From: JBBQKP01 sp038326995
Lineage (GTDB): Bacteria > Planctomycetota > Phycisphaerae > Tepidisphaerales > Tepidisphaeraceae
NCBI GenBank assembly: GCA_038326995.1
Contig: JBBQKP010000021.1
Span: 1-26,990, forward strand
Reading direction: 5' to 3'
DNA: 26,990 nucleotides
Shown here piece by piece: positions 7,432 to 15,364 of the stretch. The notes under the pieces were generated by a model. It was not told the origin of the DNA and made no database searches. It saw only the letters and a list, made by a program, of their open reading frames with translations. The position numbers were made by a program, and so were the translations under genes. Within the stretch, counting starts at the first letter, position 1; each line of letters starts with the position of its first letter.

Positions 7432-8562
7432 ATGCGCGTCATCTCATTCATGAATCAAAAGGGCGGAGTCGGAAAGACCACCACCTGCGCCAACCTCGGT
7501 GCCGCCCTGGCGGAAATGGGCGCGCGGGTTTGCCTGCTCGACGTCGATCCGCAGGCGCATCTTACGATCAATTACGGCGTGGATGTCACCAATCCGAACC
7601 TGACGAATCTGTATGATGTCATGGTCGGCGGGGCGGGTTTTCTTGATGCGGTTCATACGATCGACGGGCACCTGGCGATTGTGCCCGGCTCGATCGATCT
7701 TGCGGCCGCGGAGGTGGAGCTGGTCAACACGCCGGGCCGCGAGACGGTGCTTCGGCGAAAGCTGGAGCAAGCCCTGCACGATTTCGATTATGTATTGATG
7801 GATTGTCCGCCGTCACTTGGTTTGCTCACGATCAATGCATTGTCGTGTTCGGGCGAGGTGTTCATCCCAATGCAGCCGCACTTCCTAGCGATGCAGGGTT
7901 TCGCCAAGCTGCTTGAAACCGTGAAGCTCGTGGGCAGGCAGATCAATCCGAGACTGCGCGTGACGGGCGTGATCCTCACCATGTTCGACGGCCAGGCGAA
8001 GCTGTCGCACGAAATCGTGACCGACCTGGAATCGTTCGTCGAACAGTCGCGCGGCAAGGCCGTTCCGTGGTCGGAGTCTCGCGTCTTCCGCACGCGCGTC
8101 AGGCGAAACATCAAGCTCGCAGAATGTCCGAGCTTCGGGCAGACGATTTTACAATACGACACATCGAGCAACGGGGCCGCGGATTATCGCGCATTAGCGC
8201 GCGAGGTCGCGACCATGCGTGGCGTTATCCCGCCGATCGGCAGGGGAATGATCGCAGAACTTGCCGCGGCGAATGTCGAACGAAGTTCTGCGACGGCGTT
8301 GCCGGGGGCGGCAGTAGATTCGCATGCAGCCCAGACGACTGCGGGCGAAGAGTCGAAGGATGCGCTGGATTCGATGGTGCGAAAGGCGCTGAATGAACCA
8401 GCGCGAGAATCAGCGCGAGAATCAGCGCGAGAACCAGCGCGAGATGTGTTGCCGGCATCTCCCAAAGTGTCGGTGACGATCGCGCCCGGGCTTGCCTCGA
8501 TCGTGCCGAGCCTGAACCGAACCAGTCCAGCTTCCACGCCCGTCGGTGAGGCAAGGGCGTGA
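7432..8562 (+). CDS. ParA/Soj family ATPase with a long C-terminal extension
   Basis: Deviant Walker A ATPase of the ParA/Soj chromosome or cargo partitioning family, acting as a nucleoid-bound dimer. MRVISFMNQKGGVGKTTTCA carries the signature lysine K10 and the KGGVGKTT loop (10-17). Walker A' is CLLDVDPQAHLTINYGV and Walker B is YVLMDCPPSLG. Length is 376 aa against about 255-290 for Soj. The excess is a low-complexity tail from about residue 270 with Ala/Arg/Glu/Ser repeats, coded by 12-bp DNA repeats near 8400-8445. The ATG at 7432 is preceded by GGAGG eight bases upstream, so longer forms starting near 7336 are unlikely. No parB is adjacent, so the cargo is unknown. It overlaps the next gene by four bases. 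Confidence 0.88.
   Translation: MRVISFMNQKGGVGKTTTCANLGAALAEMGARVCLLDVDPQAHLTINYGVDVTNPNLTNLYDVMVGGAGFLDAVHTIDGHLAIVPGSIDLAAAEVELVNTPGRETVLRRKLEQALHDFDYVLMDCPPSLGLLTINALSCSGEVFIPMQPHFLAMQGFAKLLETVKLVGRQINPRLRVTGVILTMFDGQAKLSHEIVTDLESFVEQSRGKAVPWSESRVFRTRVRRNIKLAECPSFGQTILQYDTSSNGAADYRALAREVATMRGVIPPIGRGMIAELAAANVERSSATALPGAAVDSHAAQTTAGEESKDALDSMVRKALNEPARESARESAREPARDVLPASPKVSVTIAPGLASIVPSLNRTSPASTPVGEARA
8398..8445 (+). repeat. 12-bp tandem repeat in the ParA tail
   Basis: Successive gcgcgagaatca or gcgcgagaacca units encode ARES/AREP tetrapeptides. Repeat length is a multiple of three, so the frame survives copy changes. It lies in the probably disordered C-terminal extension. Confidence 0.65.
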
Positions 8563-8963
8563 TCCGGACCGCCAAGATTCTCGTGCCGTCTCTTGCGGTG
8601 GTCTGGGTGTCAATGTTCATCGCGACTCACCTCCCGCCCGCCCAGCTTCCTGCCACGCATGTCAGCGATAAGACCGCACACTACATCGCCTATGCTGCGC
8701 TTGCGATTCTTCTGCACTTTGTCCTGCGGATTCGCGGCATGAATTGGTGGCGCGGGGCGATATTGACGCTTGTCGTGTGTGCGATCTACGGCGCGTTCGA
8801 CGAACTGACTCAGCCGCCCGTGAAACGCACCGCCGACATCATGGACTGGGTCGCCAACATGAAAGGCGCCGCCTCCGGCACGGCCGTCGCACTTCTGATC
8901 TGCGGGTTGATCTCGCTTAGCCGAAAGAAGACGGAAAAACCCGAACTCGTTTCTGACGCCTGA
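8559..8963 (+). CDS. VanZ-like family membrane protein
   Basis: Small integral membrane protein, 134 aa, with about four hydrophobic segments. It has the VanZ-family pattern: SDKTAHYIAYAALAILL (about 36-52), IYGAFDELTQ (about 79-88) and DIMDWVANMKGAASG (about 97-111). VanZ itself confers low-level teicoplanin resistance, but most family members, including ones of this size, have no assigned role, so no antibiotic phenotype should be inferred. It starts with GTG at 8559, overlapping the parA stop in a GTGA arrangement, which indicates translational coupling with parA. Confidence 0.85.
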   Translation: MIRTAKILVPSLAVVWVSMFIATHLPPAQLPATHVSDKTAHYIAYAALAILLHFVLRIRGMNWWRGAILTLVVCAIYGAFDELTQPPVKRTADIMDWVANMKGAASGTAVALLICGLISLSRKKTEKPELVSDA

Positions 8964-9017
8964 GAGTGGTCGTGCAGGCGGGCAATGTGCGCCCTCTTTA
9001 CGTAGAATGAAAACATT

Positions 9018-9836
9018 ATGTCCACGCTCAAGATCGGCCCGTTCGAGATCGCAAATCGTCTGTTCACCGGCACGGGAAAGTACAAGGATTATGACATCAT
9101 GCGCGAAGCGCTGGCGGCATCCGAATGCCAGGTCGTTACGGTTGCGGTGCGGCGCGAGCGACTGATCGACGCGCAGGGAAGATCGCTGCTCGATAATCTT
9201 GATTTGTCGCGCTACATCATTTTGCCCAACACGGCCGGGTGTTTTACGGCCGACGATGCGATACGCGTGGCGATTTTGGGTCGCGATTTGCTTGAGAAGC
9301 AGAACAACTCTGGGGCGAACTGGGTGAAGCTGGAAGTGCTGGGCGATAAGAAGACGCTGCTTCCTGATCCGGTGGGCACGATCGAAGCGACGCGCGAGCT
9401 TGTGAAGGAAGGCTTCACGGTTCTGGCGTACACGAGTGATGACCCGCGCGCGGCCGTGCGGATCAAAGAGGCGGGGGCGGCGTCGGTCATGCCGGCCGGG
9501 AGTCCGATCGGAAGCGGGCAGGGAATTTTGAATCCGCTCAACATCTCGCTTTGCCTGGAGCTTTTGAAAGAGGGCGACGCGACGTATCCGGTGATCGTCG
9601 ATGCGGGCGTCGGCACGGCGAGCGATGTCGCGATCGCCATGGAACTCGGCGCCGACGGCGTGCTGCTCAACACCGGCATCGCGCACGCGAAGGACCCTGT
9701 GAACATGGCCCGGGCGATGAAGGCGGCGCTGGAGGCGGGCCATCTCGCGTACCGCGCGGGCCGCATTCCGCGCAAGCGATACGCGTCGGCGAGCAGCCCG
9801 TTCGACGGCGTGATCAGCTACATCCCGGGCGAGTGA
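9018..9836 (+). CDS. thiG: Thiazole synthase ThiG
   Basis: Forms the thiazole phosphate ring of thiamine from 1-deoxyxylulose 5-phosphate, dehydroglycine and ThiS thiocarboxylate. Length is 272 aa, a typical TIM-barrel ThiG. Diagnostic segments are RLFTGTGKYKD (14-24), ILPNTAGC (68-75), NWVKLEVLGD with Schiff-base K104, LLPDPVGTIEA, VMPAGSPIGSGQGILNP and DAGVGTASDVAIAMELGADG. No thiS, thiH or thiO gene is adjacent, so the sulfur carrier must be encoded elsewhere. No convincing Shine-Dalgarno sequence precedes the ATG. The gene follows the vanZ-like gene by 54 bp on the same strand and could be transcribed with it. Confidence 0.95.
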   Translation: MSTLKIGPFEIANRLFTGTGKYKDYDIMREALAASECQVVTVAVRRERLIDAQGRSLLDNLDLSRYIILPNTAGCFTADDAIRVAILGRDLLEKQNNSGANWVKLEVLGDKKTLLPDPVGTIEATRELVKEGFTVLAYTSDDPRAAVRIKEAGAASVMPAGSPIGSGQGILNPLNISLCLELLKEGDATYPVIVDAGVGTASDVAIAMELGADGVLLNTGIAHAKDPVNMARAMKAALEAGHLAYRAGRIPRKRYASASSPFDGVISYIPGE

Positions 9837-9922
9837 CACATTGATTTTACGAGCCGCGACCGTGAGGGAAAGTTAAATTGCGACGGGCAAAGACCACTTT
9901 CTGACGGTCGTGGCTTGTTGAG

Positions 9923-9990
9923 AATCACCCAAATAATCACCCAAATAATCACCCAGATAATCACCCAGATAATCACCCAGATAACCACCC
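9923..9990. repeat. 12-bp minisatellite, five full units plus a partial
   Basis: Units aatcacccaaat (two) and aatcacccagat (three) follow each other from 9923 to 9982, then a degenerate aaccaccc. The array lies between the thiG stop and the GNAT gene, outside any convincing gene. There are no unique spacers, so it is not a CRISPR array. It is likely length-variable between strains. Confidence 0.85.
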
Positions 9991-10051
9991 GTCAACGCCG
10001 GGATTATTTTGGTCGAAGCAAAGGGACGCGTGTCAGACGGAAAAGTGTCGA

Positions 10052-10501
10052 TCAATCCGCGAGGGCTTTTTCGAACGCGATCAGATTGTCGGCGTGACTG
10101 CTGTCCCAGCGAATCCCAGCGATGTCAAAACCGACGGCCAGCGCGAACTGCATGAACTCACGTTGACTGTTCATGCACTCGGCCCGGAGAAATTCGTAGC
10201 CGTGGTCGCGCGCCCAGGCGCACTGTGCGTCGAGCAGTTGCCTGCCGACGCCCTGGCGACGGAAGTCGGGCAGGACGCCGCCCAGCCAGTGGTAAAACAT
10301 GCCCGGCTTGAGTTCGAATCCGATCCAGAACCCGGCCGGGCGATCGTCGACACGAGCGATAAGGCTGAGAGAGTTGTAGCGTCCGAGGAACCGACGTTTG
10401 AAGAAATCCATCTCGCGACGCGGCCTGAAAATCTGGTTGTACATCTCCACGGCCTGCGGGAGGATCGGGTCGTCGGCGATGATGATGTCTGCCTGTGCCA
10501 T
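10052..10501 (-). CDS. GNAT family N-acetyltransferase
   Basis: Acetyl-CoA-dependent acyltransferase of the GNAT superfamily, 149 aa. The acetyl-CoA motif A is GVLPDFRRQGVGRQLLDAQ (about 75-93), with the Q/R-x-x-G-x-G/A signature as RQGVGR. It is preceded by beta-4 (FYHWLGGVL) and followed by ARDHGYEFLRAECM. The substrate cannot be inferred. The ATG at 10501 (MAQADIIIADDP) begins directly at the domain and follows a purine-rich stretch. A longer frame to 10603 has an implausible Arg-rich leader. The gene stands alone and is on the same strand as the PEP-CTERM gene upstream. Confidence 0.82.
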   Translation of the reverse strand: MAQADIIIADDPILPQAVEMYNQIFRPRREMDFFKRRFLGRYNSLSLIARVDDRPAGFWIGFELKPGMFYHWLGGVLPDFRRQGVGRQLLDAQCAWARDHGYEFLRAECMNSQREFMQFALAVGFDIAGIRWDSSHADNLIAFEKALAD

Positions 10502-10555
10502 ATTTTCTCGCCTGCGTGTCGGGATGAATTGTAGGCGCGGCCGCGCGGTTTGAAA

Positions 10556-10602
10556 GCCCAAAAGCAAATGCCCGCGCAACATCATGCCCGGGCGCTTGTT
10601 CA
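10556..10602 (-). terminator. Possible intrinsic terminator of the PEP-CTERM gene
   Basis: Downstream of the stop at 10633, the minus strand can form an imperfect stem between caagcgcccgggc and the gcgcgggcatttg segment, followed by a T-rich run (gcttttgggctttc). The stem has mismatches, so the call is tentative. Confidence 0.35.
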
Positions 10603-10632
10603 ATTCGAATTGCGATCACTATCCCATGAGGA

Positions 10633-11685
10633 TCATCGTCGTGCACGGCGAAGTACCATGGGCACCGCCATTACGAAAAGGCCCAGAACAGTCGGCTCGG
10701 GAATGACGACTGAGAAGTTGATGTCGCGCAGGAAGGCGATATCGAGTTGCGTCAGCGTCCTTCGTTCACCAAGCCTGATCGACGGAGACAAGACGGTTTC
10801 CTGACTAATGCCGTCGGAAATACGTGGGCTTTGCAAACCAAGACGAATGTGCCCACCGTCGTTGTCGACGGTGTTGAGCCCCGATCCGAGCAAAGCGATG
10901 ACATTAGGGCCGTTCCAATTATTGCCGGAGATTCGGTTGTTCCATGAATCGCTTGTTCCGATGCCCAGCGCGTGGATAATTTCGTGGAGAGCGACGGAGT
11001 AAAGATCAATCCTGTTCGAAGGTACTGGAGTGTTGGCGTCAAAGTGCCAGAAATTTGAGAGAGTAGTGGCGTTGTCGATCGCGCCCGAGTTGTCGGTATC
11101 GACGTCGAACCACAGGTTGCCCAACAGAGGGCCGCTGGTCAGTGAGATCGTGCCAGCGCCAAAGCTGGTGTTTGAGGTGAAGAAGCTCGGCCCAGCACCG
11201 CGGCCGATGTTAGCGTTTCCGACGGCATTGGCGGCGTTGATGGCGGCGGTGCTGGGCGCAGAGCTGGCGCTGGCGTTGAGACTGAAGCTTCCCGGCCCGC
11301 CTTGCCCGAGTGTGTTACCCGTCAGGTTGCGCTGGCCGACAAAGACGCGGAACTCGTCCGCGGGGATGGCAATTGTGGGAATGTTCACGATCCCACCGGT
11401 GCTCGGATTGTTGTATTGGAGTGCGAAGTTGTAGTTCACCGTCGTGCCGCCGGTTGTCGCGCTGGAAATGTCGTTGACTGCGCCAAGGTTGCTCGTGAGG
11501 AGGGCGCTCAGATCGTTCGCGGCTTGATTCACCGCAGCCCTGGCGAAGGGGTTGCCGAGGAAAAAGTTGGATTCATTTGAGAAATCCACGACGACATTCA
11601 CCGCCGACGCGCTGGATGAGATTGCCAGGACACAAAGGCCCGAAGCGATGAGTTTAAGACGCAGTGTGTTTGAGATGGGTCGCAT
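10633..11685 (-). CDS. Secreted PEP-CTERM protein with a zincin-like HExxH domain
   Basis: Exported protein, 350 aa. A signal peptide is at 1-28 (LIASGLCVLAISSSASA). The C-terminus has a PEP-CTERM signal: IPEP at 328-331, a hydrophobic segment, then RRARR. This tail is recognised by exosortase and directs surface sorting. The middle holds DLYSVALHEIIHALGIGTSDSW, an HExxHxxG zinc motif at 234-241, then GHIRLGL and LTQLDIAFLRDI, a layout seen in PEP-CTERM metzincin-like proteins. The residue three after the motif glycine, His in classical metzincins, is Thr, so the third ligand is unclear and protease activity unproven. A calcium-loop-like DVDTDNSGAID is at about 194-204. The start at 11685 has a GGAG Shine-Dalgarno sequence; the upstream in-frame ATG at 11709 is less likely. 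Confidence 0.82.
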   Translation of the reverse strand: MRPISNTLRLKLIASGLCVLAISSSASAVNVVVDFSNESNFFLGNPFARAAVNQAANDLSALLTSNLGAVNDISSATTGGTTVNYNFALQYNNPSTGGIVNIPTIAIPADEFRVFVGQRNLTGNTLGQGGPGSFSLNASASSAPSTAAINAANAVGNANIGRGAGPSFFTSNTSFGAGTISLTSGPLLGNLWFDVDTDNSGAIDNATTLSNFWHFDANTPVPSNRIDLYSVALHEIIHALGIGTSDSWNNRISGNNWNGPNVIALLGSGLNTVDNDGGHIRLGLQSPRISDGISQETVLSPSIRLGERRTLTQLDIAFLRDINFSVVIPEPTVLGLFVMAVPMVLRRARR

Positions 11686-11876
11686 TAATACTCCGTGGAC
11701 GAGGCACAAAAAGCCAGCGAAAACTCGCTTGGGATCTTTCTTCGAAGCAGAAACTTATCAACCTCGCCGCAGAATTGCAACGCAATTTTAGGCAGAATTA
11801 TTCGTCAGCTCATAAAACGAAACACTGCTTCAAGCGCATGTCTGGATTTCAAGACTGAAACATTCCCGACCCGTTC

Positions 11877-13385
11877 TTAGGAATAAAATTGCCCGACCTT
11901 GGCGCGGAGGTGTGTCAATAGCGGCTCCGCAGACAACGGTTTACCGGTGATTTTTTTCACGAGCTCGGACGCCGTGTGGGTTTTGCCCAGCACATGAATG
12001 TTCGTGCGAAGCCAATCCAGCAGCGGCCTGAATTCGCCCTTCGCGAAGGACGCGTCCAAATCGCCAAGTTGTTGTTTTGCCTGATTGAAGAACTGGGCGG
12101 CGTAGAGGTTGCCCAGCGTGTACGTCGGGAAATAGCCCACCAGCCCGGCCGACCAGTGGATGTCCTGCATGCAGCCGCGTGCGTGGTCGGGCACATCAAT
12201 CCCGAGATATTTCTTCATGCGCACGTTCCAAAGTTCGGGTAAATCTTTCACGGCGAGTTTGTCTTCGATCAGGTCTTTCTCGATTTCAAACCTTAGCAAG
12301 ACGTGGAGGTTGTAAGTCACTTCATCGCTTTCGGTGCGGATGAGCGACGGCCTGACGTCGTTGACGGCAAACAACAGTTCGCTCTGCGTGATGCCGTCCA
12401 TTCGCTTGCCGAAGATTTGTTTTGCGACGGGGAAGAAATGGGTCCAGAATGATGCACTTCGACCGACGAGATTTTCCCACATGCGGCTTTGCGATTCGTG
12501 GATGCCCAGCGAAATCGCTTGAGAGCGCGGCAAGCCGGGATAATTTTCGACGGGCAGGCCCTGCTCATAAAGGGCGTGGCCGACTTCGTGCAGGACGGAG
12601 TAAAACGAGCCGTAGAACGAGGCATCGTCGAAGCGTGTGGTGATTCGCACGTCGCCGCTGCCCAGGTCCGTGCAAAATGGGTGCGTGCTGATGTCCATTC
12701 GACCGGCACCGAAGTCGAACCCGACCGCCTGCGCGGCTTGCCTTGCAAAAGCTTCCTGCTGCGACTGCGGCCAATTGCCCGTGAGCTTCTCCACGGCAGG
12801 TCGCTTGCCCGAATCGACGACTTGCCGAACCAGCGTGATCAGCTCGTCGCGCACGCTCGCAAAGACCTGTGCAATCTCGGCGCTGTTTGCGCCCGGCTCG
12901 TAATCGTCCAGCAGCGCATCGTAGCGCGAAGTGGAGTAGCCGTAGTGATCGGCGACCTGCTTCTTCAGGCCCAGCAGTTTTTCAAGCCACGGCGCGAACG
13001 TCTTGAAATCGCTGGTCTTTTTCGCTTCGATCCAGGCGTCCTGACCCAGTGCCTCGGCGCGAGAAAGCTCCTCGACGAGATCGCCGGGCAGTTTTCGAAG
13101 CTTGTCGCTTTGACGTTTGATTTCGCGCACGTTGACCGAGACGTCCGAGTCGTCCCTGGGCACGGCCGCGGCGAGTTCGTCGACGAGATCGAGCGCCTCT
13201 TTAGACGTCGACTTTTCATGGTGCAGCTTGGCGAAATATGCGAGCTGCTCAGCCCGGTGGGCGGCGGCCTTGATCGGGCGATACGTCTGCTGGTCCCACG
13301 AAAGCAGTGAACTCGCGCTGCCAATCACATGCAGCTCATGAAAGTGTCGGACGAGCTTTTCGTAGGCGGGAAGTGGGGAAGTCAT
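11877..13385 (-). CDS. M32 family metallocarboxypeptidase (carboxypeptidase Taq)
   Basis: Cytoplasmic zinc carboxypeptidase that removes C-terminal residues. Length is 502 aa, as is standard for M32. The zinc motif is HEVGH at 266-270 in SVLHEVGHALYEQGLP, and the third ligand lies in GIHESQSRMWEN (E297). Other family hallmarks are HPFCTD (235-240), DVRITTRF (245-252) and the N-terminal LSWDQQTYRP. The stretch EVTYNLHVLLRFEIEKDL is also typical. The ATG at 13385 fits the family N-terminus. It stands alone: 191 bp separate it from the PEP-CTERM gene downstream, and a 425-bp repeat-rich spacer lies upstream. Confidence 0.94.
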   Translation of the reverse strand: MTSPLPAYEKLVRHFHELHVIGSASSLLSWDQQTYRPIKAAAHRAEQLAYFAKLHHEKSTSKEALDLVDELAAAVPRDDSDVSVNVREIKRQSDKLRKLPGDLVEELSRAEALGQDAWIEAKKTSDFKTFAPWLEKLLGLKKQVADHYGYSTSRYDALLDDYEPGANSAEIAQVFASVRDELITLVRQVVDSGKRPAVEKLTGNWPQSQQEAFARQAAQAVGFDFGAGRMDISTHPFCTDLGSGDVRITTRFDDASFYGSFYSVLHEVGHALYEQGLPVENYPGLPRSQAISLGIHESQSRMWENLVGRSASFWTHFFPVAKQIFGKRMDGITQSELLFAVNDVRPSLIRTESDEVTYNLHVLLRFEIEKDLIEDKLAVKDLPELWNVRMKKYLGIDVPDHARGCMQDIHWSAGLVGYFPTYTLGNLYAAQFFNQAKQQLGDLDASFAKGEFRPLLDWLRTNIHVLGKTHTASELVKKITGKPLSAEPLLTHLRAKVGQFYS

Positions 13386-13553
13386 TCCGCGAGTTTACCG
13401 GCGAGGCGGCGCGTTACCAGTAAAGGTCAGGCGACACTTCATCCCGGTATCGTGACTAGGTGGTTTTCGGGTGGCACACAACGCCGAGTACGGCGATTCG
13501 GCCGGTTTCGGGGTGCCACATCTATGTATTCATAGGTGTGCGGAATGTGCGCC

Positions 13554-13648
13554 GGGTGCCACGTTTTGTGTACTCGCAAAGCGTGCGGCAAAGCGTGCGG
13601 CTGCACCGACGTTCCGGGCACGCTCTGGAGTACCAGAACGTGGCACCC
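13554..13648. repeat. 95-bp intergenic hairpin with GGGTGCCACGTT arms
   Basis: gggtgccacgtt (13554-13565) is matched exactly in reverse complement by aacgtggcaccc (13637-13648). Imperfect pairing extends inward (tgtactc against gagtacc). The loop carries a 12-bp direct duplication, aaagcgtgcggc. A weaker pair, gtggcac near 13469 and gtgccac near 13523, lies just to the left and may be a decayed second unit. The spacer is otherwise without genes. Confidence 0.75.
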
Positions 13649-13663
13649 GAACGACATCTGATG

Positions 13664-13735
13664 TCTGGCCGAGCTGGCAAGCCATCTCCTCTTTTCTGCA
13701 TCGCAATTGAAAATGTCCTGCCGGACGGTCCAGAA
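13664..13735. repeat. GTCCTGCCGGAC hairpin repeat, copy 2
   Basis: Begins tctggccgagctggcaagcc and ends tgtcctgccggacggtccagaa; the two ends are imperfect inverted complements (TCTGGcc...ccAGA). It is closely similar to copy 3 at 17969-18038 over its full length of about 70 bp. It lies in the spacer between the M32 gene and the LysE-type gene. Confidence 0.75.
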
Positions 13736-13810
13736 TTTTGAATGAGCGCGAATTCTTTTGTGTGAAAACATCACCGCAATATCGAATTTCGGTTTGAAAC
13801 TTCGTCGGCT

Positions 13811-14509
13811 TCACACGCCGGGCTGATATGCGATCACCAGAAATCCGAAGCCCAAGAGCATTATAGCGCCGACCACATCCGCGATCACGATCCAAAGGTT
13901 GTTGCTGAACTGCTTGACCCATGCGGCCACGCCACTGATGAACGCGACCCAACCCATAGCACCCGCAAGGACTCCCATTAGCATGAGCGGCACGTAGGCA
14001 AAGCCTTCGCGCTCATTGGAGCCGGGCAGAATGGTGCCTGCCATCGCGGGCAAGGCGACGAACCAGAACCCCCAGGTGATGGGGTTGAGGATGGTCATGA
14101 TGAAGCCGCGAAAAAATCCAGGGATGAGTCGTAAGTCGATCGGCAACGTGCCCATTGCGTCGCCAATTGCCAAGTCGAGTCGGGACGGATTTAAGGATTT
14201 TCGTGACCTGTAATGTCGGTATGCCTGAATGAGCAGGATGGTGCCGAGCGTGAGCAAAAGCCCTCCGCCGACGAAGCGAAGCGTTTCGCGCAATGCCGGA
14301 TGGTCGGCGAGGCTGAAGGAAAAGCCGTAAAGCGCGAGAGCTGCGAAGCCGACGTCGGTGGCGACGGCGCCCATGCCCATGACAAAGCCCGGTAGAAACC
14401 CTCCACGGAGTGATCGTCTTACGATCTCCGAATTGATCGGGCCGAACGGCGCCGCAACGCCCACGCCAAGTGCAATCCCCTTCATGATAACGATCGCGAA
14501 TTCAGTCAT
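13811..14509 (-). CDS. LysE/RhtB-type exporter family membrane protein
   Basis: Inner-membrane protein, 232 aa, with about six hydrophobic segments. The N-terminus GVGVAAPFGPINSEIVRRSLRGG (about 16-38) is the LysE-family signature (G-x-x-x-GP-x-N, then a basic loop), and MTILNPITWGFWFVALPAM matches the second conserved NP-containing segment. Family members export amino acids or related metabolites; the substrate is not readable here. The ATG at 14509 is preceded by AGGA at good spacing, whereas a longer frame to 14629 adds a hydrophilic, unconserved leader. It stands alone between two repeat-rich spacers. Confidence 0.82.
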   Translation of the reverse strand: MTEFAIVIMKGIALGVGVAAPFGPINSEIVRRSLRGGFLPGFVMGMGAVATDVGFAALALYGFSFSLADHPALRETLRFVGGGLLLTLGTILLIQAYRHYRSRKSLNPSRLDLAIGDAMGTLPIDLRLIPGFFRGFIMTILNPITWGFWFVALPAMAGTILPGSNEREGFAYVPLMLMGVLAGAMGWVAFISGVAAWVKQFSNNLWIVIADVVGAIMLLGFGFLVIAYQPGV

Positions 14510-14618
14510 GGAAATCCTGTGGAAGAGACTACTCGATTCGCGCGCGTTCGGCACGGGCACGTCACCCGACCGGCATTTGATTTTCGGCGTTCGGCCTGAT
14601 GCTCTGGAATTCTTAAAT

Positions 14619-14755
14619 GAGCCGCGCACGAATTAAGCGGTCTGTGTAAGCGGTCTATATAAGCGGTCTGGGTAAGCGAGTGTTTTCTGATCCTTGCGGA
14701 CGAAACAATTGATCTGTGACCAATTGCGGAAACCCGCTTACTTCCTGCGCGGCTC
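14619..14755. repeat. 137-bp inverted-repeat element with GAGCCGCGCAC ends
   Basis: The left end is gagccgcgcacgaattaagc (14619-14638) and the right end, read on the other strand, is gagccgcgcaggaagtaagc, so both ends carry an imperfect inverted repeat of about 25 bp. Between them, 14634-14678 holds 13-bp tandem units taagcggtctgtg. Related partial copies lie at 6655-6676 and 21811-21850. No clear target-site duplication was found and no coding capacity is present. Confidence 0.7.
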
Positions 14756-14783
14756 TCTTCGGTCGAAATGTTTCGATCGATTT

Positions 14784-15272
14784 TCAACGCGATTGCCAAC
14801 CCTCAAGCACGCGATTTGCGAGTTCAACGGCGGCCGCACCGAATTGTCCGTCTCCGAAATCGAGCGAGAGATAGACCAGGCAAGGCAGGCCGACGCCGAG
14901 CAATAGCACGATGCGTGTCGCCCATATCGTGCCGACGACCTTTACCAGAACCGCAAGCAGACCGGCACAAACAATTGTTACGCCGATTGACATCACGAGA
15001 GTGCGCGCATCGCTTTGTATCGTCGCACCAATCACCAGCATCGTCGGCACAGCGCCCATAACGAACCACCAAGGCCTTCTGACCAGCCCGGGCCAGAGTG
15101 CGATCACGCCTGTTAGGACCGGGCCAAATCCGACGATAAATTCAGCGGCTTCTCCGAGTACGGGCCCGAGCATCAGGTAAACAATTCCCACCAACGCGGG
15201 GACGAGCGATGCGGGCCAGTCGGCGTGAGTTGCGTCGCCTTGGACGTGTGCGAGAGCGGGAACGTCGGTCAT
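14784..15272 (-). CDS. Small integral membrane protein of unknown function
   Basis: No family was recognised. The 162-aa product has a short hydrophilic N-terminus (MTDVPALAHVQGDATHADW) followed by four or five hydrophobic segments, for example LVPALVGIVYLMLGPVLG, FIVGFGPVLTGVIALWP, WFVMGAVPTMLVIGA, IGVTIVCAGLLAVLVK and IVLLLGVGLPCLVYLSL, and ends with a short amphipathic tail. A GTG at 15284, four codons upstream, has a better-placed Shine-Dalgarno-like GAGGTGG and may be the true start. It is divergent from the MoxR gene with a gap of about 90 bp. Residue composition and codon use look like a real gene. Confidence 0.7.
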   Translation of the reverse strand: MTDVPALAHVQGDATHADWPASLVPALVGIVYLMLGPVLGEAAEFIVGFGPVLTGVIALWPGLVRRPWWFVMGAVPTMLVIGATIQSDARTLVMSIGVTIVCAGLLAVLVKVVGTIWATRIVLLLGVGLPCLVYLSLDFGDGQFGAAAVELANRVLEGWQSR

Positions 15273-15364
15273 CAGGATTCGCACATTACCACCTCGCCGC
15301 ACTCTCGCTACAATCGGCCCGCAACGCGTAACCGAACCAATGCTCCTACTGCGAGAACGACACC

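Noticed and set aside
8559..8963. Teicoplanin-resistance gene
   Set aside because: Only the VanZ-like fold is shown; no van cluster is present, so a resistance role is unsupported.
8610..9839. A 409-codon minus-strand frame across vanZ and thiG
   Set aside because: It is antisense to two recognisable genes and has no domain.
9923..9990. CRISPR array
   Set aside because: Units are contiguous with no unique spacers and there are no cas genes.
9873..10055. A minus-strand frame encoding repeated YLGD units
   Set aside because: It is simply the 12-bp minisatellite translated. There is no credible start or conserved flank.
14510..14629. Longer N-terminus of the LysE-type protein
   Set aside because: The added residues are hydrophilic and unconserved; the ATG at 14509 has a well-placed AGGA.
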